A DNA stretch of 9,855 nucleotides from Pseudomonadota bacterium. Lineage in GTDB: Bacteria; Pseudomonadota; Alphaproteobacteria; Kiloniellales; J153. The notes under the pieces were generated by a model. It worked only from the letters and a program-made list of their open reading frames with translations. It made no database searches and was not told where the DNA came from. Shown in pieces: positions 1 through 5,838 of this stretch. Each line of letters starts with the position of its first letter. Positions within the stretch are counted from its first letter, which is position 1. The translations under genes were made by a program, and so were the position numbers. Location: NCBI GenBank assembly GCA_022572105.1, contig JACZWN010000090.1, positions 3,133-12,987 on the forward strand. The letters run 5' to 3'.

Positions 1-28
1 CGTCGATCGGATTTCCGCGATCGGTCAT
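1..28 (-). CDS. Possible start of a divergent gene, cut by the window edge
   Basis: Reading leftwards on the minus strand, an ATG at 28-26 opens a frame reading MTDRGNPID and then leaves the window. Nine residues identify nothing. The only support is that it reads as an ordinary protein start and that the AT-rich patch at 83-113 could serve as a divergent promoter. No good ribosome binding site precedes it. The alternative is that this is untranslated flank, or the tail of a + strand gene: one + frame stays open from base 3 to a TAA at 87-89. Confidence 0.15.
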
Positions 29-85
29 CGCCGGTTTCGGCCCCCGGTCGCGGCCGGCCTTCGCTGGTCGCCGCTCATCAAGCCA

Positions 86-113
86 TTAATATCCTTACGA
101 TTTTTGCGAACAA
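86..113 (-). promoter_or_regulatory. Weak sigma-70-like promoter candidate, leftward
   Basis: On the minus strand a TTGTTC box (plus coordinates 108-113) and a TATTAA box (86-91) are separated by 16 bases, inside the only AT-rich patch of the left end. Matches to the consensus are 3 of 6 and 4 of 6, so this could be chance. It would direct transcription towards the possible divergent start at base 28. Confidence 0.15.
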
Positions 114-191
114 GAGCGAAGAGGATCGTAGCACCGATAGGCGCCGCGAGCCATGCCGTCGCGCACCCGGCCGGAAACGCCGAAAGCCCTT

Positions 192-231
192 TGGCGGGGC
201 GCACCCCGCTATTGCCCGGGCCCGCGCCCGG
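192..231 (+). other. Two consecutive GC-rich hairpins in the leader
   Basis: The first stem pairs GCGGGG (194-199) with CCCCGC (204-209) around a CGCA loop and can extend two pairs outward through a G-U. The second pairs CCGGGC (216-221) with GCCCGG (226-231) around a CCGC loop. Both are perfect over six pairs and only a few bases apart. No T-run follows, so they are not an ordinary intrinsic terminator. They end about 50 bases before the likely GTG start of the HAD gene and would structure its mRNA leader. GC-rich DNA forms such stems by chance fairly often. Confidence 0.4.
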
Positions 232-281
232 CTGTAGGTTGGCGGCCTTTCAACGTTGGCGATGGAGCAACGGAGTTGGCG

Positions 282-1043
282 GTGAGCGGGACCATCAAGG
301 CGGTGACCTTCGACCTTTGGGACACCATAATCCACGACGATTCCGACGAGGCCAAGCGCAAGGCGCAAGGTCTTCGGTCGAAGAAGGCGGAGCGCCGGCA
401 TCTGCTCTGGGAAGCGCTGCGCGAGGCCGAGCCGATCGAAGCCGACAGGGTCGCGCTCGCCTACGATGTCGCGGACGCGGCCTTCAACAAGGTCTGGCAC
501 GATCAGTTTATCACCTGGACCATCGCCGAGCGGCTCCGGGTCGCGCTCGAGGGGCTCGGCCGTGAGCTCGCCGACGACGCCTTCGCGCGGGTCGTCAAGG
601 CGCACGAGGCGATGGAGGTGGACGTTCCCCCGGACGCGGTGGACGGCATCGCGGGCGCGCTGGCCGAGCTCGCCACGCGCTACAAGCTCTGCGTCGTCTC
701 CGACAGCATCGTGACCCCGGGCGCGCGCCTGCGCGATTTGTTGGAGGTCCACGGCCTCAAGCGGTACTTCACCGGCTTCGCCTTCTCCGACGAGGTCGGG
801 CATTCCAAGCCGCACCGCGCCATGTTCGAGGCTGCGGCCGGACAGTTGGGCGTCGAGATCGAGGAGATGGTCCACATCGGCGACCGCGACCACAACGACG
901 TCAAGGGGCCGCAGGCGCTCGGCATGAAGGCGGTGCTGTTCATCGCCACGCGCGCCCAAGACAAGGACACGACCAGCGCCGACGCGATCTGCGCCCGGCA
1001 CGCCGACCTGCCGGCCATCATCGACCGGCTGTCGGCCGCCTGA
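282..1043 (+). CDS. HAD-superfamily hydrolase (phosphatase-like)
   Basis: Cytosolic haloacid-dehalogenase-fold hydrolase of about 253 residues, probably a phosphatase on a small phosphorylated metabolite; the substrate cannot be told from sequence. All four HAD motifs are visible. Motif I is DLWDT, with the nucleophile Asp11 and acid/base Asp14. Motif II is the serine in VVSDS (Ser140). Motif III is the lysine in HSKPH (Lys176). Motif IV is GDRDHND, with Asp201 and Asp206. The helical stretch between motifs I and II (about 20-110) fits a C1 cap of subfamily I. I chose GTG at 282 because GGAG (272-275) lies six bases upstream and the HAD core begins at once. An ATG at 153 in the same frame would add 43 proline/arginine-rich residues with no family character. 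It is the first gene of a likely three-gene operon, ending 26 bases before the next start. Confidence 0.85.
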   Translation: MSGTIKAVTFDLWDTIIHDDSDEAKRKAQGLRSKKAERRHLLWEALREAEPIEADRVALAYDVADAAFNKVWHDQFITWTIAERLRVALEGLGRELADDAFARVVKAHEAMEVDVPPDAVDGIAGALAELATRYKLCVVSDSIVTPGARLRDLLEVHGLKRYFTGFAFSDEVGHSKPHRAMFEAAAGQLGVEIEEMVHIGDRDHNDVKGPQALGMKAVLFIATRAQDKDTTSADAICARHADLPAIIDRLSAA

Positions 1044-1069
1044 AGCGCGGGATAATTAGGAGCTCCGCC

Positions 1070-1930
1070 ATGGCCAACGACCCACGCTTCCTCGTCGTCG
1101 ACGGTTATGCCAGGGAGGGCCGGGAGGATCTGCGGGCCGGCGGCGCGACCACGGCGGGCGAGCTCTACGCGCAAATGCTGAAAGACTGCGCGCCGAACCG
1201 CGCCGAGGTCGACATCGTCTGCCCGGCCGACCCGGACGCGGCGCTGCCCAAGGGCGCGGCCATCGATCAATACGACGGCATCGCCTGGACCGGCTCGAGC
1301 CTGACCGTCTTCGCCGACGACCCCAAGGTCACCACGCAGATCGACTTCGCCAAGGCCGCTTTCGAGGCCAAGGTGCCCAGCTTCGGCAGCTGCTGGGCGG
1401 CGCAGATCGCGGTCGTGGCCGCCGGCGGGCGCTGCGATGTCAATCCCAGGGGGCGCGAGATGGGCATCGCGCGCAAGATCGCGCTGACCCCCGAGGGCCG
1501 CGCGCACCCGCTCTACACCGGCAAGAAGAGCGTCTTCGACGCCTTCATCAGCCACGACGACGAGGTCACGCACCTGCCGGCGAGCGCCAGCCTGCTCGCC
1601 TGCAACGGCCACACCCGCGTGCAGGCGGTCTCGGTCATCCACAAGGGCGGCGTGTTCTGGGGCCTGCAGTACCATCCGGAGTACGACCTGCACGAGTTGG
1701 CGCGCCTGTGCTACTGCCGCAAGCAGAAGCTGGTCGACCGGGGCTTCTTCCGCGACCTGGACGCGGCGCAAGACTTCGTCGACCGCCTGGAGGCGCTGCA
1801 CCAGGACCCGGGCCGCAAGGACATCGCCTGGCTGCTCGGCATCGACGAGGACGTGATGAACGAGGACATCCGCCGCGCCGAGGTGCGCAACTGGATCGAC
1901 TTCCTGGTCCTGCCCACCATGCGCCGCTGA
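1070..1930 (+). CDS. Class I glutamine amidotransferase-like protein (GuaA-N type)
   Basis: Cytosolic protein of 286 residues with a class I glutamine amidotransferase fold, related to the amidotransferase half of GMP synthase. Such domains hydrolyse glutamine and pass ammonia to a partner, although some stand-alone members do other chemistry. The nucleophile elbow reads FGSCWAAQ with Cys108, and the His-Glu pair is in QYHPEYD (His202, Glu204), so the triad looks intact. The oxyanion-side segment GIAWTGSS lies near residues 69-76. About 80 further residues follow the fold, charged and helical, with no known domain that I recognise. The start is well supported: AGGAG (1058-1062) sits seven bases before ATG. 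No synthetase partner is encoded nearby, so the acceptor is unknown. It ends 21 bases before the HD gene and is probably co-transcribed with both neighbours. Confidence 0.85.
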   Translation: MANDPRFLVVDGYAREGREDLRAGGATTAGELYAQMLKDCAPNRAEVDIVCPADPDAALPKGAAIDQYDGIAWTGSSLTVFADDPKVTTQIDFAKAAFEAKVPSFGSCWAAQIAVVAAGGRCDVNPRGREMGIARKIALTPEGRAHPLYTGKKSVFDAFISHDDEVTHLPASASLLACNGHTRVQAVSVIHKGGVFWGLQYHPEYDLHELARLCYCRKQKLVDRGFFRDLDAAQDFVDRLEALHQDPGRKDIAWLLGIDEDVMNEDIRRAEVRNWIDFLVLPTMRR

Positions 1931-1951
1931 GCGCGCAGGGAGGCGGGCGCG

Positions 1952-2560
1952 ATGCGGACCAAGCGGGAAGCGCGCGCCTGGCAGCGCATGCTGAGCGGGC
2001 GCCGGCTCGATCTGCTCGACCCTTCGCCGCTCGACGTCGAGATCGAGGACATCGCCCACGGCCTGTCCCGGGTCGCGCGCTGGAACGGCCAGACCTCGGG
2101 CAAGTGGTCGTTCAGCGTCGCCCAGCACTGCCTGCTGGTCGAGGATCTGGTCGGCAGCTTCAAGCCCGGGACCGCGCGGCCCTGGCGCCTCGCCGCCTTG
2201 CTGCACGACGCGCCGGAATACGTGATCGGCGACCTGATCACGCCGTTCAAGGCCGCGGTCGGGCTCGACTACAAGGCGCTCGAGGACCGCCTCATGGGCG
2301 CCATCCACCTGCGCTTCGGCCTGCCCGCCGAGGCGCCGGCCGCGGCCCGAAAGCTGATCAAGCGCGCCGACCGCGCCGCCGCCTATATCGAGGCGACCCA
2401 GCTCGCCGGGTTCTCCGATGCCGAGGCGCACAAGTTCTTCGGCCGGCCGCGCGGGCTCGATCGGCCGGAGCGCCCGCACCTCGAAGCCCTGCCGCCGGAC
2501 GCGGCCAAGGCGCGCTACCTCGAGCGCTTCAAGACGCTTACCCTTGGCGCTCGCCGATAA
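1952..2560 (+). CDS. HD-domain phosphohydrolase, YfbR-like
   Basis: Metal-dependent phosphohydrolase of 202 residues resembling the YfbR 5'-deoxynucleotidase group, which removes phosphate from deoxynucleoside monophosphates. The HD metal site is complete: His59 in VAQHCL, His85-Asp86 in LLHDAPE, and Asp140 in KRADRAA. The stretch GLSRVARWNGQT (37-48), before the first histidine, is typical of the alphaproteobacterial version. Glu89 and Asp94 would complete the catalytic helix. The family assignment is firm; the substrate is inferred from homologues only. A strong AGGGAGG (1937-1943) eight bases before ATG sets the start. It is the last gene of the left-hand group; 175 bases without a gene separate it from the hopanoid cluster. 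With the HAD gene upstream, the operon carries two phosphohydrolases, which could point to nucleotide housekeeping. Confidence 0.85.
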   Translation: MRTKREARAWQRMLSGRRLDLLDPSPLDVEIEDIAHGLSRVARWNGQTSGKWSFSVAQHCLLVEDLVGSFKPGTARPWRLAALLHDAPEYVIGDLITPFKAAVGLDYKALEDRLMGAIHLRFGLPAEAPAAARKLIKRADRAAAYIEATQLAGFSDAEAHKFFGRPRGLDRPERPHLEALPPDAAKARYLERFKTLTLGARR

Positions 2561-2735
2561 GGGCGCTATCGAAACCCGTTAACCCGGCCGTAAATCCGAT
2601 TGTGACTTGCGGCGCCGCGCGCGCCGGACCAGATTGCCGGGCATGGAGAGCGCCGGCCCAACAGCCGGTCACGACTTCGGAGACAACCCTGTTCCCGGCG
2701 CCCTTTGCTCCGCGTCCCAATGGAGGCGCCGCCTC
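2561..2735. other. Gap before the hopanoid cluster; likely promoter region
   Basis: No protein-like frame of its own; the hpnB frame is open back to a TTG at 2607, but those residues look non-family. The stretch 2567-2605 is less GC-rich and is the best place for the promoter of the hpn operon. No pair of boxes is convincing: TATCGA at 2567 and TAAATC at 2591, with 18 bases between, is poor. CGGCGC (2610-2615) pairs with GCGCCG (2621-2626) around a five-base loop, but no T-run follows, so it is not a standard terminator for the HD gene. Confidence 0.35.
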
Positions 2736-3998
2736 ATGATCTGGAGCGTCACCGCGATAGCGGGCTTCTCGCTGGCGATCTGGCTCTATCTCGTGGCGCT
2801 GCGCGGCGGCTTCTGGCGCGCCGACCGGCGTCTCGACGAGGACTTGGCCGCGCCGCCCGCCTGGCCCGCGGTGGTGGTTCTCGTGCCGGCGCGCGACGAG
2901 GCCGAGGTGATCGGCCGCGCGGTTGCCGCGCTGCTCGCCCAGGACTACCCCGGCCGGTTCCGGATCGTGCTCGTCGACGATCACAGCCGCGACGGCACGG
3001 CCGAGGCCGCCCGGCACGCCGCCGGGACCGCCGGGAGCGAGGGAACGCCTGAGCGCCTGAGCGTGGTCGCGGCGCGCGCGCTACCCCCCGGGTGGTCGGG
3101 CAAGCTCTGGGCGCTGCGCGAAGGCCTGGCCGAGGCCGAGGCGGTCCAGCTTGCCGGGTTAGACGAGGCCGAGACGGCGTACCTCTGGCTGAGCGACGCC
3201 GATATCGAGCACGGCACCGCGACGCTCCGGCGCCTGGTCGCCAAGGCCGAGGACCAGCGTCTCAACCTGGTCTCGCTCATGGTGGCGCTGTCGTGCCGGG
3301 GTTTCTGGGAGCGTCTGCTGATCCCGCCGTTCATCTATTTCTTCCAGATGCTCTACCCTTTCGCCTGGGTCAACGACCCGCGCAAAGGCACCGCGGCGGC
3401 GGCGGGGGGTTGCGTGCTGCTGCGCCGTGATGCGCTGGCGCGCGCCGGCGGCTTCGAAGCGATCCGGGGGGAATTGATCGACGATTGCGCGCTGGCGCGG
3501 CGAATCAAGGACCTGCCGCCCACCGAAACCGAAGGGGCCGGAGGCGGCGGCGCGCGCGGAGTCTGGCTCGGGTTGACCACGACCTCGCGCAGCATCCGCC
3601 CGTACCGGGGCCTGGGCGAGATCCGGCGCATGGTGGCGCGCAACGCCTACACCCAGCTCCGGCACTCGCCGCTCCTGCTCCTGGGCACGCTCATCGGCCT
3701 GGCGCTCACCTTCCTGGCGCCGCCGCTCGTCGGTTTGAGCGCGGAGCTCCACGGCGACAAGGTCGCGGCGATCCTCGGCTTTTCCGCCTGGTCGCTGATG
3801 GCGCTTTCGGCCGTGCCGACCTATCGCCTGTACCGGCAGCCGGTCTGGCTGGCCGCGTTCCTGCCGCTCGCCGCCGCCTTCTACTCGGCCATGACGCTGG
3901 AGTCGGCGCTCAGGCACTGGCGCGGGGCGGGCGGCGGCTGGAAAGGCCGGGTCGAGCCGGGCGCCCGCGAGGTGGCACAAAAACCTCGCGACCTGTAA
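2736..3998 (+). CDS. hpnB: Hopanoid-associated glycosyltransferase HpnB
   Basis: Membrane-anchored family 2 glycosyltransferase of 420 residues, the HpnB type found in hopanoid clusters; its exact sugar and acceptor are not established. A hydrophobic segment at about 3-22 anchors the N-terminus. The GT-A domain follows: VLVPARDEAEVIG near 49-61, VDDHSRDGT with Asp81-Asp82, the DAD motif (154-156) for nucleotide-sugar and metal, and the catalytic-type LIDDC (Asp249-Asp250). Three hydrophobic segments near 313-335, 343-361 and 370-390 form the C-terminal membrane part. ATG 2736 is preferred because GGAGG (2722-2726) is nine bases upstream and the anchor starts directly; a TTG at 2607 or ATG at 2643 would add residues unlike the family. 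A glycine-rich stretch (about 262-274) between LIDDC and the WLGLT strand looks longer than usual. It is the first hopanoid gene here. Confidence 0.9.
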   Translation: MIWSVTAIAGFSLAIWLYLVALRGGFWRADRRLDEDLAAPPAWPAVVVLVPARDEAEVIGRAVAALLAQDYPGRFRIVLVDDHSRDGTAEAARHAAGTAGSEGTPERLSVVAARALPPGWSGKLWALREGLAEAEAVQLAGLDEAETAYLWLSDADIEHGTATLRRLVAKAEDQRLNLVSLMVALSCRGFWERLLIPPFIYFFQMLYPFAWVNDPRKGTAAAAGGCVLLRRDALARAGGFEAIRGELIDDCALARRIKDLPPTETEGAGGGGARGVWLGLTTTSRSIRPYRGLGEIRRMVARNAYTQLRHSPLLLLGTLIGLALTFLAPPLVGLSAELHGDKVAAILGFSAWSLMALSAVPTYRLYRQPVWLAAFLPLAAAFYSAMTLESALRHWRGAGGGWKGRVEPGAREVAQKPRDL

Positions 3999-4041
3999 GC
4001 TTTTCGAATGAGCCAAACTAAGCTTTTGGAATGAGCGAAGC
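3996..4041 (+). repeat. Two tandem 23-base units across the hpnB stop and hpnC start
   Basis: Unit one (3996-4018) begins at the hpnB TAA stop, and unit two (4019-4041) follows directly. They match at 20 of 23 positions, and the first 18 bases differ at one position only (C4005 against G4028). Each unit contains an AAGCTT and an ATGAGC. The ATG in unit two (4031) starts hpnC. The ATG in unit one (4008) is in a different frame and reads MSQTKLLE before a TGA at 4032-4034, which overlaps the hpnC start as ATGA. This looks like a local duplication that copied the translation start region. Confidence 0.85.
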
Positions 4042-4921
4042 CGTCGAGACACCGTCGGGCAAGGGCGCCGGGGATGAAAACTTCCCGGTCGGCTCCTGGT
4101 TGCTGCCGGCGCGCCTGCGGCCCCACGTCGCGGCCTACTACCGCTTCGCCCGCGCCATCGACGACATCGCCGACAACCCGGAGCTCGTGCCCGACGAAAA
4201 GATCGCGCGGCTGACGCGCTTCGAGGACGCGGTCCTGGGCCGCGAGACCGGCGATCCGGCGCTCGCCACCGCGCAGCGCATGCGCGCGAGCCTGGCCGAA
4301 ACCGGCGTGACCGCCAAGCACTGCGTGGATCTGGTCACCGCCTTCAAGCAAGACGCGGTGAAACGGCGTTACGACGACTGGGCCGACCTCATGGGCTACT
4401 GCGAGAATTCGGCCAACCCGGTCGGGCGCTACCTGCTCGACCTGCACGGCGAACGGGTGTCCGGCTATGCCTTCTCCGACGCCCTGTGCAGCGCGCTCCA
4501 GGTGCTCAACCATTTGCAGGACTGCCAGGATGACTACCGGGCTCTCGACCGGGTCTACCTGCCGCTCGACTGGATGGGGGCGCAGGGCCTCGAGGTGAGC
4601 GCGCTGGACGAGGCGCGGAGCGGCCCGGGCCTGCGCCGGGTGCTGGACCGTTGCCTGGACGGCGTCGCCGAGCTGATGCGCGCGGCGCGGGAGCTACCGG
4701 CCAAACTGCGAAGTCCGCGTCTGGCCATGGAATCGGCGGTCATCGGACGCCTGGCCGAGCGCTTGACGGTGCGGCTGCGCGGGGGCGATCCCCTGGCCGG
4801 GCGGGTCGCGCTCAGCCGGCTCGATTTCCTCGCCTGCGGCCTGCGCGGCGCCGGCGGCGTGCTCGTACAGCGCGCCTTCGGCGGCGGGCGCGCCGAACGA
4901 CCCGCCCGGCAGGGGCCATGA
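4031..4921 (+). CDS. hpnC: Hydroxysqualene synthase HpnC (squalene synthase family)
   Basis: Member of the trans-isoprenyl diphosphate synthase (squalene/phytoene synthase) family, 296 residues. By known work on HpnC it converts presqualene diphosphate, made by HpnD, into hydroxysqualene. The first aspartate-rich motif is DDIAD at 44-48, preceded by the HpnC-typical ENFPVGSWLLP (16-26). The second is Asp164-Cys-Gln-Asp167-Asp168 in LQDCQDDYRALDR. AYYRFARAIDDIAD and NSANPVGRYLL are further family stretches. Positions are consistent with magnesium and diphosphate binding. The start lies in a 23-base tandem repeat, with only GGA (4028-4030) immediately before it and no proper ribosome binding site. 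Translation may therefore depend on coupling to hpnB or to the eight-codon frame just upstream. The stop overlaps the hpnD start by four bases (ATGA, 4918-4921). Assignment to HpnC rather than HpnD rests on these motifs and on gene order. Confidence 0.92.
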   Translation: MSEAVETPSGKGAGDENFPVGSWLLPARLRPHVAAYYRFARAIDDIADNPELVPDEKIARLTRFEDAVLGRETGDPALATAQRMRASLAETGVTAKHCVDLVTAFKQDAVKRRYDDWADLMGYCENSANPVGRYLLDLHGERVSGYAFSDALCSALQVLNHLQDCQDDYRALDRVYLPLDWMGAQGLEVSALDEARSGPGLRRVLDRCLDGVAELMRAARELPAKLRSPRLAMESAVIGRLAERLTVRLRGGDPLAGRVALSRLDFLACGLRGAGGVLVQRAFGGGRAERPARQGP

Positions 4922-5823
4922 GCGAAGCGAAACGAGAGCCCATGAGCGAGTCGCCTGCCGGGGCGGGGGCGCCCGCGCCGGCGCGCGATCCGGAGGCCGT
5001 GGCCCACGTGCGCGAGGTGGTGGCGCGTTCCGGCACCTCGTTCCTACTGGGCATGCGGATGCTTCCGAAGCCGCGGCGCGAGGCCATGTACGCGATTTAC
5101 GCCTTCTGCCGCGCGGTCGACGACATCGCCGACGAGCCGGGCGAGCGCCAGGCCAAGCTCGCCGGGCTCGATGCGTGGCGGCGCGAGATCGAGCGCCTTT
5201 ATGGAGGCCGGCCGGACCACCCGATCGCCCGGGCGCTGGCCGGCCCGCTGCGCGAGTACGCCCTGCCGAAGGCCGAGTTCCTGGCGCTCATCGACGGCAT
5301 GGAGATGGACGTCCGCGACACCATTCAGGCGCCGAGCCTGGACGACTTCGGGCTCTACTGCCGGCGCGTGGCCGGCGCGGTCGGCATGCTGTCGGTCCAC
5401 GTCTTCGGCGAGACCGGCGCGGCGGGCCGGGAGCTGGCGGTGGTCCTGGGCGAGGCGCTGCAGACCACGAACATCCTGCGCGATCTCGCCGAGGACGCCG
5501 GGCATGGCCGGCTCTACCTGCCGGGCGCGCTGCTGGACAAGCACGGCGTTACCGCGCGCGACCCGGCCGCGGTCCTGACCGCCCCGGGGCTGAGCCCCGC
5601 TTGCGCGGAGCTGGCCGGACGCGCGCGCGGCCTGTTCGTCCGCGCCCGCTCCTTGCTCGCCGACTGCGACCGCGGCCGCGTCCGTCCGGCCATTCTGATG
5701 CTCGAATCCTACGACCGCATCCTGACGCGTCTCGAGGCGCGCGGCTGGGACCGGCCCGAGGTGCCGGTCCGCCTGTCGCGCCTGGAGAAGCTCTGGATCG
5801 CGCTGCGCCACTGCCTCCTCTAG
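4918..5823 (+). CDS. hpnD: Presqualene diphosphate synthase HpnD
   Basis: Second squalene/phytoene-synthase-family enzyme, 301 residues. By known work on HpnD it condenses two farnesyl diphosphates into presqualene diphosphate, the substrate of HpnC. The DDIAD motif is at 68-72 in YAFCRAVDDIADEPGE, and the second motif is Asp189-Leu-Ala-Glu192-Asp193 in NILRDLAEDAGHGRLYLP. SFLLGMRMLPKPRREAMYAIY (about 41-61) is the family's substrate-binding front. The ATG at 4918 overlaps the hpnC stop, which favours coupled translation; AGGGG (4911-4915) is very close to it. A second in-frame ATG at 4942, in the same ATGAGCGA context, would remove eight residues and is also possible, because the first 25 or so residues are alanine/proline-rich and not conserved. 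It ends 15 bases before hpnE. Confidence 0.92.
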   Translation: MSEAKREPMSESPAGAGAPAPARDPEAVAHVREVVARSGTSFLLGMRMLPKPRREAMYAIYAFCRAVDDIADEPGERQAKLAGLDAWRREIERLYGGRPDHPIARALAGPLREYALPKAEFLALIDGMEMDVRDTIQAPSLDDFGLYCRRVAGAVGMLSVHVFGETGAAGRELAVVLGEALQTTNILRDLAEDAGHGRLYLPGALLDKHGVTARDPAAVLTAPGLSPACAELAGRARGLFVRARSLLADCDRGRVRPAILMLESYDRILTRLEARGWDRPEVPVRLSRLEKLWIALRHCLL

Positions 5824-5838
5824 CGGAGCGCCACGGCG

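Larger units (their letters stand above)
29..281. other. Non-coding leader upstream of the HAD gene
   Basis: No protein-like frame is convincing here. The stretch 83-106 is AT-rich against a GC-rich background and is the best place for a promoter. On the minus strand TTGTTC (113-108) and TATTAA (91-86), separated by 16 bases, resemble a weak sigma-70 promoter firing leftwards. No equally good pair was found for the + strand. Two GC-rich hairpins follow at about 192-231. The frame of the HAD gene remains open back to an ATG at 153, but those 43 extra residues do not look like a HAD N-terminus. Confidence 0.4.

Noticed and set aside
153..281. Upstream ATG start for the HAD gene
   Set aside because: The 43 added residues are Pro/Arg-rich, pass through both leader hairpins and have no HAD character; GTG 282 has a well-placed GGAG.
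78..1001. 307-codon minus-strand frame opposite the HAD gene
   Set aside because: The + strand carries all four HAD motifs, and the minus translation shows no family features.
680..2479. 599-codon open frame on the minus strand
   Set aside because: It lies antisense to three genes with intact catalytic motifs. Its translation is an Arg/Ala/Gly/Asp-rich composition with no recognisable domain, as expected opposite GC-rich coding sequence.
2607..2735. Longer HpnB from TTG 2607 or ATG 2643
   Set aside because: The extra residues are not hydrophobic and not family-like, whereas ATG 2736 has GGAGG at a good distance and begins the membrane anchor.
4918..5823. Phytoene synthase (carotenoid) for the second synthase gene
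   Set aside because: It shares the fold, but the hpnC partner, hpnE and shc next to it point to presqualene diphosphate formation for hopanoids rather than carotenoids.
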